Origin: Corynebacterium curieae
Lineage (GTDB): Bacteria > Actinomycetota > Actinomycetes > Mycobacteriales > Mycobacteriaceae
DNA length: 64,000 nucleotides
Reading direction: 5' to 3'
Assembly: GCF_027570035.1 (NCBI RefSeq)
Contig: NZ_JAKMUU010000002.1
Location: forward strand, 296,499-360,498
The notes below the pieces were generated by a model that did no database searches, was not told the origin of the DNA, and saw only the letters and a list, made by a program, of their open reading frames with translations. Of the stretch, positions 33,027 through 42,208 are shown one piece after another (within the stretch, counting starts at the first letter, position 1; every line of letters starts with the position of its first letter). Made by a program: the position numbers and the translations under genes.

Positions 33027-33617
33027 TTACTTGGTTTCCTTTCCGTCTGTGATTTCTGCTAGCGAGTTGGAGGCGCGGGTAATCATGTGCTCGATTGCAG
33101 CCTTAGCAACATTGTCAGTCGCCTTATTGATACTCATGCGCGAAGTAGATGCGTCGCGGATTTCCCAGCCGACAGGTAACCGGCCAGTAATTTGCCATTC
33201 TTCGAGAATTTTGCCCGAAAGGAACTTCTTATCTTCCTTGGAAATATCGGAATCAAACAGTTCCTTATGATCTTCGAAAAGTAGGTCAATGATTTTTTGG
33301 GAGCGAGGATCCTCTTTATCTGGAAGTGAGTCTGTGATTTCAAGACCGTAATCCTCAGCCATACCAAGCAATACAGCCGGATCGGTACATACGGCTTTCT
33401 TATTAGGCTGGCTCATGGAAGCGGTGCCCAGCTTCACGCCCTGATCATTGGTGACGGTGCGCTTGTCGCCGGGGGCGAGTTGCTTTTCTAGTTCCCGCTT
33501 CTCCTCTTTGTGCATCTTGTACAGCTTGCCGAGTACAGCGGATTGGAGTACTACACGCTGGGCGAGGTTAAGACCGTTCGCCTTTGTGTGGTCGGGGGTG
33601 TTATTCTGAGTAGGCAT
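33027..33617 (-). CDS. Unknown phage protein, partner of the AAA ATPase
   Basis: 196 residues, soluble, charged, with a coiled-coil-like start (GKLYKMHKEEKRELEKQL) and no recognised motif. ATG 33617 lies 12 bases after a CAGAAAGGAAAC site. The leader before it (33630-33646) is an exact 17-base copy of that before the excisionase-like gene. It may work with the ATPase encoded one base downstream; nothing in the sequence shows how. Confidence 0.65.
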   Translation of the reverse strand: MPTQNNTPDHTKANGLNLAQRVVLQSAVLGKLYKMHKEEKRELEKQLAPGDKRTVTNDQGVKLGTASMSQPNKKAVCTDPAVLLGMAEDYGLEITDSLPDKEDPRSQKIIDLLFEDHKELFDSDISKEDKKFLSGKILEEWQITGRLPVGWEIRDASTSRMSINKATDNVAKAAIEHMITRASNSLAEITDGKETK

Positions 33618-33697
33618 CAGGTTTTCAGTTTCCTTTCTGACTGGTGCAAGCCTCCACATTTATGGTGTTGCAGCGCCGTGGGGGCTTTTCTTATGCG

Positions 33698-33922
33698 CTA
33701 GGCCGCTTCCGCTAGCGCCTGTTCCATTTCAATGAACGTGTCTAGGTCGCGGCGGGTGAATAGGAGCTTACGTCCAGGGCGCGAGGCTTTAATTAGTCGG
33801 TTTTCGTGTGGCGGGCGATTCATGTATGAGTACACGGTGGTGCGTCCAATTCCGCCGAGGTATTGCTGCGCCTCTTTGAGGTCTAGCAGCCCCTCGGGGT
33901 GGCCTTTAATGTAGATAGCCAA
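33698..33922 (-). CDS. Excisionase-like helix-turn-helix protein
   Basis: 74 residues, MerR/excisionase fold: GLLDLKEAQQYLGGIGRTTV, YSYMNRP, then a wing RPGRKLLFTRRDLDTFIEM. Phage excisionases of this type bind near the att site and direct excision. The start is TTG 33922, six bases after AAAGGAA. It is divergent from the XRE repressor and leads the early operon, so it may also be an activator. Confidence 0.78.
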   Translation of the reverse strand: MAIYIKGHPEGLLDLKEAQQYLGGIGRTTVYSYMNRPPHENRLIKASRPGRKLLFTRRDLDTFIEMEQALAEAA

Positions 33923-34055
33923 GGGGAGTTCCTTTCTGACTGGTGGGTTTGCCTTGCAGGGCGGGGCTATTTCTTACCCCTGTACTAAACTGTACTATAC
34001 GGTACTGAGGTTTGTAAAATCACCCACCAAACAATGAACTTGATACGCTAAACCC
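33923..34055. promoter_or_regulatory. Divergent control region with three TGTACT-type repeats
   Basis: TGTACT (33981-33986), TGTACT (33991-33996) and GGTACT (34001-34006) repeat at exactly ten-base steps, one helical turn, between the excisionase-like gene and the XRE repressor. This is the expected place for a phage genetic switch. The same TGTACT core recurs before the integrase. Confidence 0.6.
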
Positions 34056-34433
34056 ATGACAACCCCCGACCAATGGCTCCCCGGCCAACTCCTCCAACAG
34101 GCCCGCGAACACAACGGCCTATCCAAAGCAGAAGCCGCCCGCCGCTCCGGCCTATCAGAATCCTGGTGGAGACGCCTAGAAACCGGAATCAACATCCGCA
34201 ACGGCCAAAAAATCCGCATCACCGCCACCCCAGAAGCACTAGCCAAAGCAGCCCAAGGCGTAAACCTCCCCGTCAACCAAATATTCGAAGCCGCAGGACT
34301 AGAAACCACACCCCCCACAAACCTCAGCGACGAAATCACCACCGAAGCCAAACGCCTCCCACCCCACCTACAACGAGAAGCCCTAGCCTTTATCCGAGGC
34401 CTCACCATAGCCGCCAGGCAAACTGAGGAATGA
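34056..34433 (+). CDS. XRE-family phage repressor-like regulator
   Basis: 125 residues with an N-terminal Cro/CI-type helix-turn-helix (LLQQAREHNGLSKAEAARRS, GLSESWWRRLE). The C-terminal half is short, with no LexA-type peptidase, so induction by RecA cleavage is unlikely. It is the only plus-strand gene of the element and overlaps the 3' end of the convergent integrase by 51 bases. Codon use is A/C-biased, unlike host genes. Confidence 0.85.
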   Translation: MTTPDQWLPGQLLQQAREHNGLSKAEAARRSGLSESWWRRLETGINIRNGQKIRITATPEALAKAAQGVNLPVNQIFEAAGLETTPPTNLSDEITTEAKRLPPHLQREALAFIRGLTIAARQTEE

Positions 34434-35636
34434 CGAATACGCATCCATAGCCCGCTGAGTCTGCGCCGCATTCACATGCACATACCCAAAAGTCGTATCA
34501 ATATTAGAATGCCCAAGAATCGACGCAATAACCTCCGGCCCCACACCGCACTCACGTAAAAGCGTTGCCGTCGTATGCCTAGCCGTATGTAAATCCACAA
34601 TAGGTAAACCAGCATCTTTCAACGCCGCTTTCCACCTAATCAAGACACGCTTATGCCGCAGCGGAAGCCCACTACTTGAAAGCCACATCAAGTCCCACTC
34701 ATTCTGCGGCGTCTCTGCAATATGTCGCCGCAGCACCTCATCCAACGGCGCGGGAACCGGAACAATACGGCGCGATTTCTCAGTCTTAGGGCGCGTCCAC
34801 GCAAGCGCTCCCCTAATCTCATACCATTCAAACGCCGGAGGAACGGCAGCCTCCCTATCGTTACACCATCTTGCCTCAGCCCCCGCCGTACACTTACATT
34901 TTTGCCCATGTCGCCAAGGCAAGCTAGTCGCCGCCCACGACAAATCAATCTGCGCCATACCCGGCACCAATGACACACGACTGCGCGTAAGGCCTAATAG
35001 CTCACCATTACGAGCACCTAGCAAAAGGTACGATGCCCACAATGAAGCCAACGGATCTCCAACCTTGGCAGAATGAATAATCAGATGCCGCGCCTGATCG
35101 GCAGTGAGCGCAGTTCTCGTGTTCCGAACAGCACGAGGTCTATCCACCATTGCGCAAGGATTACGATCAATGAGCCCACGCCTTACAGCATCCGTCATAA
35201 TCACAGAAAAGGTGGAATAGACCTGCTGAGTATGAAGATCTCCACACCCCGCGCTACGAACAGCTGATATTAACTCTCGTACTTCGTCTGCCCCAACATC
35301 TTTCAGCGCGTATTTCCCTAGGGCGGGGATTATGTGCGTTCGAGACTGCCCTTTGACGCCTCTGAGAGTTTGCGGGGCGTAGCGTTCAAAGGCTGTGGAG
35401 TCTAGCCATTTTTTGATAAAGGTTTCGACGGTTATTTTTTGTGGGTTGCTTTCACCCTTTTTTAGTTGTAGATACAAATCGTTTCGTCGGCGGATGCACT
35501 CTGCCTCAGTCTTTGCTGAGACAGTGCGGCGCACCTGACGTCCTTTACCGTCCCACCCTACGGTGATTGCGGCGCGCCAGCGTCCATTTTTGGTTTGATA
35601 GATGGAGCCTAGTTTCAGGTCTTTTACTGGTTTCAT
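34383..35636 (-). CDS. int: Tyrosine-type site-specific integrase
   Basis: 417 residues. N-terminal AP2-like arm-binding region (SIYQTKNGRWRAAITVGWDG), SAM-like core-binding domain (about 65-160) and a catalytic domain with the Arg (GARNGELLGL), LHTARHTTATLLRE (His-x-x-Arg) and the nucleophile Tyr in GYVHV. A Cys/His pair in KCKCTAG lies in an insertion. It is intact. The start, MKPVKDLKLG, is at 35636; upstream lie short repeats that could be arm sites. Confidence 0.93.
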   Translation of the reverse strand: MKPVKDLKLGSIYQTKNGRWRAAITVGWDGKGRQVRRTVSAKTEAECIRRRNDLYLQLKKGESNPQKITVETFIKKWLDSTAFERYAPQTLRGVKGQSRTHIIPALGKYALKDVGADEVRELISAVRSAGCGDLHTQQVYSTFSVIMTDAVRRGLIDRNPCAMVDRPRAVRNTRTALTADQARHLIIHSAKVGDPLASLWASYLLLGARNGELLGLTRSRVSLVPGMAQIDLSWAATSLPWRHGQKCKCTAGAEARWCNDREAAVPPAFEWYEIRGALAWTRPKTEKSRRIVPVPAPLDEVLRRHIAETPQNEWDLMWLSSSGLPLRHKRVLIRWKAALKDAGLPIVDLHTARHTTATLLRECGVGPEVIASILGHSNIDTTFGYVHVNAAQTQRAMDAYSSFLSLPGGYGEASDKG

Positions 35637-35777
35637 GGTTGTGTAGCTGCTTCGGTAGCTGTGCGGTGGTAGCTGTACTGGTAGCTCCCATCCTGTACTG
35701 GAACGAACACCATAGTACAGTTTGCGAACTGCGAAGAAAACACCACACCCCAGAAAATATCCCTGTACTGGTACAAG
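35637..35777. promoter_or_regulatory. Repeat-rich region between the integrase and nei
   Basis: GTAGCT occurs at 35643, 35655, 35669 and 35681 (steps of 12, 14 and 12). TGTACTG occurs at 35674-35680 and 35694-35700, inverted at 35714-35720, and again at 35764-35770; the first three are 20 bases apart. The arrangement suggests regulator operators or integrase arm sites near attP. The insertion edge is probably here or at the nei stop. Confidence 0.5.
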
Positions 35778-36596
35778 TCAAAAGGCGGCCTGACGGGGCT
35801 GGCAATGCGGGCACCACCAGATGATGCGCTCGAGTTCGCCTTCGTCGCCGCCCAAGTCCACACCTCCGAGCGCGCCCTTGGTGATGAACGTGCCGCAGCG
35901 ACGACAGCGCTTGCGGTTGCGCCCGAAGACATAGGTGGTCTCCCCGGCGCGGCGCACGCCGGTGGTCACGCGCACCGGGGACGTGCGGTTGGCCCACATG
36001 ATGCGCCGAGAGATATCGAGGATGCGGGCGGTATCTACCTCGGCTACTGGAGTGGCGGGATGCACGCCCGCCAAGAAACACGCCTCGGCACGGTATTCAT
36101 TGCCGATCCCCGCGACGACCTTTTGGTCTAGCAGCGCCGCTCCGATGGCTCGCTGCGGCCGGGAGTTAAGCCGGCGCAAGGCCTCCTCGCGGTCCCAGTC
36201 GGGGTCGAGAATATCCGGACCGAGGTGAGCGATGCGCTGGTGGTAGTGGTCAGCAGGATAGATTTCTACGAAGCCAAGTTGGTGGCCGACGATCTCGATA
36301 TCGCGCGGGGAGTTGGCCAGCTGCAGCACGATGCGGGCGGTGTGTCCGGGCTTGCGCCAGCGGTCGCCTACATAGTGGATGGCCCAGGTGCCTTCCATCT
36401 TGAGGTGGGTGTGCACGATGGTCTGGTCGAATTGCATGAATAGGTGCTTGCCGTAGGGCCAGACGCGCTCGCACACCATGCCGTCTAGGTGGACGGTGAC
36501 ATAGCGCGGCACGCGTACAGAGCAACCGGTCACCTCGCGGCCGGCCATAAACTGCAGTCGGTTGGATAGCTGCAGGACGGAATCGCCTTCGGGCAT
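35778..36596 (-). CDS. nei: Fpg/Nei-family DNA glycosylase (endonuclease VIII-like)
   Basis: 272 residues. The mature N-terminal PEGDSVLQLSNRL supplies catalytic Pro2-Glu3; an H2TH region and a C-terminal zinc finger (CRRCGTFITKG ... WWCPHC) are present. Removes oxidised pyrimidines and nicks the backbone. ATG 36596 has AGGAGG four bases upstream. Its stop is at the edge of the integrative element, and the zinc finger appears complete, so the insertion did not disrupt it. It follows lhr by 18 bases. Confidence 0.93.
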   Translation of the reverse strand: MPEGDSVLQLSNRLQFMAGREVTGCSVRVPRYVTVHLDGMVCERVWPYGKHLFMQFDQTIVHTHLKMEGTWAIHYVGDRWRKPGHTARIVLQLANSPRDIEIVGHQLGFVEIYPADHYHQRIAHLGPDILDPDWDREEALRRLNSRPQRAIGAALLDQKVVAGIGNEYRAEACFLAGVHPATPVAEVDTARILDISRRIMWANRTSPVRVTTGVRRAGETTYVFGRNRKRCRRCGTFITKGALGGVDLGGDEGELERIIWWCPHCQPRQAAF

Positions 36597-36614
36597 AACA
36601 CCTCCTAGGTGGCT

Positions 36615-39600
36615 TTAGCGGCGGTACCCGCCGCGCGGGCGGAAACCACCATTATTGCGCGGGGCGGGCGGCGGATCATCAAAGCTAAGCTCTTCGATGG
36701 CATCAGCGGCCCGACGCCCTGCGCGCGGGGTGCGTGGTGCGGCGGCGCGAGCGGAGATGCGCACGCCCTTAGGCGTTATGCCGGCGCCGGCTTCGCGCAG
36801 GTGGGCCGCCGCATTGGTCTTATGGATGGGGCTGCCATTGCACTTTTCGACGACCAACGGCGACAGCGCTCCCCTCGCCACCATGTCCGTGAGCGCGCCT
36901 ACCAGGCGGGGATACACCTCGGCGGGGTCGATGCCATCGGGCAGCGATTCGATAAAGGTGGTGAGGGTTTTGCCGCCGCGGGTGAGGTGGGCGATGGGTA
37001 GGCCGTCGATAAGCACTACCAGCGCGCCGGCAGAACGCGTGGGCCCGCCGGTGGCCTTGCCGTCGGCGTCGTCGCGCTGCGGCCAGGGCAAGGCCGCACC
37101 GTAGGGATTGGCAGGGTCGCAGGCGGCGAGTACGAAGGTCTCGGGCTCGGTGGTGCCAGAAGGCCAGCCGGTCACGTCCGGGGAATCGGCCAGTCCACGA
37201 AGGCGGTCGATGATGGCGGGCGTGGAGAATTGGGCGGCGCCGAGCCCGTCGATGACGTAGCCGCGCATGGCCTTGCCCGATTCCTCGAAGCCGGAGAGCA
37301 CCTTATAGGCCAGCGCAAAGCCGCCGAGCACGTCTTCGGCCACGACGGAGCCACGGGTGAGCACGCCGTAGCGGTCGAGCCAGGCCTCGCCGTGTGCGAC
37401 GGACCGGGAGGTGGCATCGGTGGCGGCGGAAACCGCGAGCGACCACCGGCCCATGACATCGGGCGGGGTCTGCGCGGCCGCGGCATTGTGTGCTTGAGCA
37501 AAAGAGGTGCGCCCCATCCGCAGGCGGGAACGGGTAGGCCGGCGCTTTGAGCGATGCGCGGTGCGGCCTGAGCGCGAGCCGCCGGAAGCCAGCCGGGTGC
37601 GAATAGGCGCAAAGGAATCGGGGCTCACCAGGCCCATCTCTACTAGACCCCAGAGGACCTCGCGGGTTTCCTCGGTGGTACCGGGAACCTCGGCGGCGAT
37701 ATCGGCAAAGAGGAAGCCACCGCCGCGACCAAGGACGTCGAGGACGGCGCGCTGCAGCATGCTCACGGCCTCGGCATCCGTTTCCGGGGCGAGTTGGGCG
37801 GCATAGTCCGAAGGCAGCAGCATTATCCAGGGGTCGGCCGCGCCAGCCTTGCCGGTGCCCACGATGAGCACCTCGCCATTGGAGGTGAGCTCATCGAGCA
37901 TGGTGGGTGAATAATCGCCCACACGGGCGGACAGGATGAGCGATTCCCACGCGGAGGCGGGCAGGCGCACCCCGGCGAGCTGTTCGATGACGGAAAAGAC
38001 GCCATCGACACCGCGCAGGGCCGGGCGTTTTCCAGCTGGTGCGATGCTATGCCACTCCGGCAAGAACCGGGCGAAGGTAGCGCCCGAGACCGGCTCGGTA
38101 GCAGCCCGCGCGGCGGCGAGCGAGCGCGAGCGAATCGTCTTCAGTACCGCTGCGGCGCAGTACTCCTGCTCCTCCACCCCCTGGCGATAGCGGCCTTCAA
38201 CTACGCCATCGAGCGCGCCAAGGACGGTGTGCGCGGCGGAGACGGAAATGCCGAAGGCTTCGGTGAGATCTCGCAGCACAAACGGACCGCGGGTGCGGGC
38301 CCAGCGCGAGACCATTTGCGGTAAGGCATCGGAAATGGTGGCCACCTGGGCGGGGATGCCGGGAGGAATGGGGATGCCCAGGGCGTCGCGAAGCAGGGGT
38401 GCATCCTGCGCTTGGGCTAGGTGCTCGCGCCCGCCAATGCGCACGCGCATAATCCGTGTGCCCAGCTGGTCCAAGGCGGATAGCGGCACGTCGGTGTGCT
38501 CGCCCAACTCGTCGATGGGAATCGGCCCCAGCACGCGCAGCAGGTCCGCAACCTCCTCGGTGGTGCGGGCCCGGCGCGAGGGATCGGTGCGCTGGAGCTG
38601 GGCATGGACCTCGGCGATGATCTCCGGATCGAGCAGCTCGCGCAGCTCTACCGTGCCGAGCAGCTTGGCTAAAAGCGCTGGGTCGAGGGCCAGGGCGGCC
38701 GCGCGTTTTTCCGCCAGCAGGGAATCGCCCTCGTACATGAACGCGCCGGTGTAGTTAAACAGCAGCGAAGAGGCAAAGGGAGAAGGCTGCTCGGTGGTGA
38801 CCTCCGCGATGCGGATGCGGCGGTGGCCCAGCTCTCGCATGACCTCCGTGAGCGAAGGAACGTCGTAGACGTCCTGGACGCACTCGCGCACCGTCTCCAG
38901 GATGATGGGAAACGACGGGTACTTGCGGGCAACGTCCAAAAGCTGCTCGGCACGCTGGCGCTGCTGCCACAGCGGCGCGCGCTTGCCGGGATTGCGCCTG
39001 GGCAAAAGCAGCGCGCGGGCCGCGCACTCGCGGAACCGGGAGGCAAAGAGGGCGGAATTGCCCACTTGCTCGGCCACGATATCGGCAATCTCATCGGCAT
39101 CGAAGGCAAAGATGGATCCATCGGGCTCGGATTCTGCCTCCGGCAGGCGCAGCACGATGCCGTCATCGCCGGCCACCGCCTGCGGGTCCATGCCGGTGCG
39201 CTCGCCTACCCGGGCGCCTACCGCAAGCGCCCACGCGGAGTTCACCGGCCGGCCAAATGGGGTATGCAGCACCACGCGCCAGTCACCCAGCTCATCGCGG
39301 AAACGCTCGAGCACTAGTGTCTTTTCATCCGGGATGACACCGGTGGCCTCGTTTTGCTCCTGCAGGTAGGCCACGATATTGGAACGCGCATTATCGTCGG
39401 CATCCGCGATTATCTCCGGCGAGCTAAAAACCTCGCGGCGGTACTCTCCCAACGCCTTGCCCAGCTCATAGGGACGGCCTGCGCCATCGCCATTCCAAAA
39501 TGGCAGGCGGCCGGTATGCCCCGGCGCGGGTGTGACCAGCACCTGGTCACGGGTGATGTCCTCAATGCGCCAGCTGGTTGCGCCCAGGGTGAAGATATCG

Positions 39601-41414
39601 CCCACCCGGGACTCGTAGACCATCTCTTCATCCAGCTCGCCCACCCGGCGCGGCGCGCCACCGGAGCCCTCGCCGGCGCCGGCATAGAGGAATACGCCAA
39701 ACATTCCCCTATCCGGAATCGTGCCGCCGCTGGTCACGGCCACGCGCTGGGCGCCGGGGCGCGCGGTCATCACCCCCGTCACGCGGTCATAGACCACGCG
39801 GGGCTTAAGTTCCGCAAAGTCCGTGGACGGGTACACGCCGCTGACCAGGTCCAGCACGGAGTCATAGACCTCGCGCGCCAGATCGCGGTAAGGCCAGGCC
39901 CGGCGAACCATCTCGTACCACTCATCGGCATCGAGCCCATCGTCCCCGGCCGCGGCCACCGCCGCCACCGTCTGCTGCGCCAGTACGTCCAGCGGGTTGC
40001 GCGGGGTATGCATCTCCTCAATGAGCCCGGCGCGCATGCGCGCTACCGTCAGCGTGGACTGCACCAAATCTGCGCGGTGCTTGGGATAAAAGGAACCATG
40101 CGAAACTGCGCCCACAAAGTGCCCGGCGCGGCCCACTCGCTGCAGGCCCGAAGCCACGGAGGGCGGCGATTCCACCTGTACCACCAGCTCCACAGCACCC
40201 ATATCGATGCCCAGCTCCAGCGAGCTCGTGGCCACCACGGCCTTAAGCGTGCCCTCTTTCAGCATCGTTTCTGTCATCGCGCGTTCATCCTTGGACACCG
40301 AGCCGTGGTGGGCGCGGGCGATGACGGCTGGGGCCTTGCCGGCGACGTCGACCTGCTTCATCAACTGGGCCGGGTCGCGCCGAGTCGCAGGCGAGAGCGT
40401 CTCCGGATCGTGCTCGTGCGCATAGAGCTCATTGAGCCGGCTGGTCAGCCGCTCGGCGGTGCGGCGGGAATTCACAAACACCAACGTGGAGCGGTGCGCC
40501 ATAATCTCCGCGTAGAGGTCTTCCTCGATATACGGCCAGATGGACTTCGCCGTGGGCAGCGCGGATTCATCCACAGAAGGCGCGCTAATCCCTATGGCAT
40601 CATCCACGGTCATCTCGCCGATGGTGGAGCCTTGCTCCGGCGTAGGAAGATCGGACATATCCTCCACCGGCACGTGCACGTCCAGCTGCCACTTCTTTTC
40701 CGCGTCCGGGGCCACAATCTCCACCGGCCGGTTGCCGCCCAAGAAATTCGATACCGCAGACAGCGGCCGCACAGTGGCAGAAAGACCGATGCGTTGGAAG
40801 TCCCCTGCCACCTGCTGCAGGCGCTCTAAAGTCAGCGCTAGGTGCACGCCGCGCTTGGTACCGGCCAGAGCATGAATCTCATCGATAATGACGGTATCCA
40901 CCGTCTTCAAAATCCCCGCTGCCTTGGAGGTCAACATCAAATAGGCCGACTCCGGGGTGGTAATCAAGATATCCGGCGGCTTGCGCACCTGCCGCGCGCG
41001 CTCCGCCGAAGGCGTATCGCCCGAGCGCACGCCTACCGAAATATCCGGTACATCCAGCCCAAGGTTTTCCGCAGTGCGCGCAATGCCGGTCAGCGGGGCG
41101 CGCAGGTTGTTTTCCACGTCCACGCCCAACGCCTTCAGCGGCGAGATATACAGCACCTTCACCCCGGAGGCGGATCCGGTTGTCCCTGAGCCCACCGGCA
41201 GCGCCAGCTGGCCCTCGCGCTCGACCAAATTATTCAGCGCCCACAAGAACGCCGCGAGTGTCTTACCGGAGCCGGTAGGGGCCACCACAAGGGCGTGCTC
41301 ACCGCGGGAAATCTTCTCCCAGGCCTGCGCTTGCACGGCGGTAGGAGCAGCAAATACATCCTTAAACCACTGCGCTACTTGCGGCCGGAAGCGGTCGAGG
41401 ATGTTTTCTGGCAT
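36615..41414 (-). CDS. lhr: Large ATP-dependent helicase Lhr
   Basis: About 1599 residues, near the full length of bacterial Lhr (about 1500-1600). The superfamily 2 core (1-~470) has VVAPTGSGKTLAAF (Walker A), IDEIHALAG (DEIH box), SATVRPL, VATSSLELGIDMG and QRVGRAGH. The long C-terminal region carries winged-helix and Lhr-specific domains. It is a 3'-5' DNA/RNA helicase for repair. The ATG at 41414 lies six bases after a TAGAGT box without a ribosome site, so the mRNA is probably leaderless. nei follows it, suggesting one repair operon. Confidence 0.95.
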   Translation of the reverse strand: MPENILDRFRPQVAQWFKDVFAAPTAVQAQAWEKISRGEHALVVAPTGSGKTLAAFLWALNNLVEREGQLALPVGSGTTGSASGVKVLYISPLKALGVDVENNLRAPLTGIARTAENLGLDVPDISVGVRSGDTPSAERARQVRKPPDILITTPESAYLMLTSKAAGILKTVDTVIIDEIHALAGTKRGVHLALTLERLQQVAGDFQRIGLSATVRPLSAVSNFLGGNRPVEIVAPDAEKKWQLDVHVPVEDMSDLPTPEQGSTIGEMTVDDAIGISAPSVDESALPTAKSIWPYIEEDLYAEIMAHRSTLVFVNSRRTAERLTSRLNELYAHEHDPETLSPATRRDPAQLMKQVDVAGKAPAVIARAHHGSVSKDERAMTETMLKEGTLKAVVATSSLELGIDMGAVELVVQVESPPSVASGLQRVGRAGHFVGAVSHGSFYPKHRADLVQSTLTVARMRAGLIEEMHTPRNPLDVLAQQTVAAVAAAGDDGLDADEWYEMVRRAWPYRDLAREVYDSVLDLVSGVYPSTDFAELKPRVVYDRVTGVMTARPGAQRVAVTSGGTIPDRGMFGVFLYAGAGEGSGGAPRRVGELDEEMVYESRVGDIFTLGATSWRIEDITRDQVLVTPAPGHTGRLPFWNGDGAGRPYELGKALGEYRREVFSSPEIIADADDNARSNIVAYLQEQNEATGVIPDEKTLVLERFRDELGDWRVVLHTPFGRPVNSAWALAVGARVGERTGMDPQAVAGDDGIVLRLPEAESEPDGSIFAFDADEIADIVAEQVGNSALFASRFRECAARALLLPRRNPGKRAPLWQQRQRAEQLLDVARKYPSFPIILETVRECVQDVYDVPSLTEVMRELGHRRIRIAEVTTEQPSPFASSLLFNYTGAFMYEGDSLLAEKRAAALALDPALLAKLLGTVELRELLDPEIIAEVHAQLQRTDPSRRARTTEEVADLLRVLGPIPIDELGEHTDVPLSALDQLGTRIMRVRIGGREHLAQAQDAPLLRDALGIPIPPGIPAQVATISDALPQMVSRWARTRGPFVLRDLTEAFGISVSAAHTVLGALDGVVEGRYRQGVEEQEYCAAAVLKTIRSRSLAAARAATEPVSGATFARFLPEWHSIAPAGKRPALRGVDGVFSVIEQLAGVRLPASAWESLILSARVGDYSPTMLDELTSNGEVLIVGTGKAGAADPWIMLLPSDYAAQLAPETDAEAVSMLQRAVLDVLGRGGGFLFADIAAEVPGTTEETREVLWGLVEMGLVSPDSFAPIRTRLASGGSRSGRTAHRSKRRPTRSRLRMGRTSFAQAHNAAAAQTPPDVMGRWSLAVSAATDATSRSVAHGEAWLDRYGVLTRGSVVAEDVLGGFALAYKVLSGFEESGKAMRGYVIDGLGAAQFSTPAIIDRLRGLADSPDVTGWPSGTTEPETFVLAACDPANPYGAALPWPQRDDADGKATGGPTRSAGALVVLIDGLPIAHLTRGGKTLTTFIESLPDGIDPAEVYPRLVGALTDMVARGALSPLVVEKCNGSPIHKTNAAAHLREAGAGITPKGVRISARAAAPRTPRAGRRAADAIEELSFDDPPPAPRNNGGFRPRGGYRR

Positions 41415-41449
41415 GCCCACACTCTAGTCCGCGTTGTAATGTGGGCACC
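41415..41449. promoter_or_regulatory. 35-base back-to-back leaderless promoters of lhr and the cysQ-like gene
   Basis: TAGAGT (minus strand, 41421-41426) lies six bases before the lhr ATG; TAATGT (plus strand, 41437-41442) lies seven bases before the other ATG. Only ten bases separate the two boxes, so each -35 region must lie in or at the start of the other gene. Neither start has a Shine-Dalgarno. Confidence 0.55.
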
Positions 41450-42208
41450 ATGACCGTCGAGATTTCTGATTCCCGCCTGACCAATTCCCTCGCCCAGGGC
41501 TGCGGTGAGATCCTTAAAGGTGTGCGCAACGGGGGCCTGCTGCGGGGCCTTTCGCTTGGCGACGCCGGCGATGAGGCCGCCCAAGAATGGATCGCCCGCG
41601 TCCTCGCGCAGCACCGCCCCCAGGACGGCATGCTCTCTGAGGAGGCTTCCGATGATCTTGCCCGTTTGAAGAAGGACCGCGTGTGGATCGTAGACCCGCT
41701 CGACGGCACCAAGGAGTTTGCCACCGGCCGCCAAGACTGGGCCGTACACATCGCCCTAGTAGAAAACGGCATCCCCATCCACGCGGCGGTGGGCCTGCCG
41801 GACAAGGGCGTAACCTTCAAGTCCTCGGACGTACGCGCAGTCACCGGCCCGCTGTCCAAGAAGTTCGTCATCTCCCGCAACCGCCCGCCCAAGGTAGCCA
41901 GCTACATCGCGGAGAAAATGGGCTATGAAACCGTGGGCGTCGGCTCCGCGGGCGCTAAGGCCATGCACGTGCTACTCGGTGATTTTGACGGTTATATCCA
42001 TGCTGGCGGCCAGTACGAGTGGGATCAGGCCGCCCCGGTAGGCGTCGCCCAAGCCTCCGGTCTACACTGCTGCCGCCTGGATGGCTCCGAAATCCGCTTC
42101 AATAATGAGGACACGTTCATCCCGGATATCCTCATCTGCCGCCCCGAGCTCAAGGATGAGATCTTGGAACACGCCCAGGCCTTTGCCGAGGAGCACGGCG
42201 GATTCTAA
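41450..42208 (+). CDS. cysQ: Inositol monophosphatase-family phosphatase, CysQ-like
   Basis: 252 residues of the lithium-sensitive phosphatase family. Metal site motifs: EEASDD (Glu region), [12 protein letters not shown] (D-x-L-D-G-T), and near the end [19 protein letters not shown] (W-D-x-A). The KEF after the DG(T) motif favours CysQ, i.e. 3'-phosphoadenosine-5'-phosphate or fructose/inositol phosphate hydrolysis. The exact substrate cannot be read from sequence. ATG 41450 is leaderless-like. Its stop overlaps the putative thyA -10 box. Confidence 0.88.
   Translation: MTVEISDSRLTNSLAQGCGEILKGVRNGGLLRGLSLGDAGDEAAQEWIARVLAQHRPQDGMLSEEASDDLARLKKDRVWIVDPLDGTKEFATGRQDWAVHIALVENGIPIHAAVGLPDKGVTFKSSDVRAVTGPLSKKFVISRNRPPKVASYIAEKMGYETVGVGSAGAKAMHVLLGDFDGYIHAGGQYEWDQAAPVGVAQASGLHCCRLDGSEIRFNNEDTFIPDILICRPELKDEILEHAQAFAEEHGGF

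Larger units (their letters stand above)
30060..35777. mobile_element. Compact integrative element or prophage remnant
   Basis: Between yccF and nei lie eight phage-type genes: integrase, XRE repressor, excisionase-like protein, an unknown phage protein, an AAA ATPase, two HNH proteins and a winged-helix replication-like protein. All but the repressor read on the minus strand. There are no capsid, portal, terminase, tail or lysis genes. The minus-strand genes share AAAGGAA ribosome sites. Edges are inferred from the flanking host genes; no tRNA or direct att repeat is visible. Confidence 0.8.

Noticed and set aside
30050..35800. Direct att repeats flanking the integrative element
   Set aside because: No shared stretch of useful length was seen between about 30050-30110 and 35640-35800; the true core may be very short or imperfect.
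39354..40829. 491-codon open frame on the plus strand inside lhr
   Set aside because: It is antisense to conserved helicase motifs of lhr, has no ribosome site and gives a His/Arg-rich product typical of reading GC-rich genes backwards.
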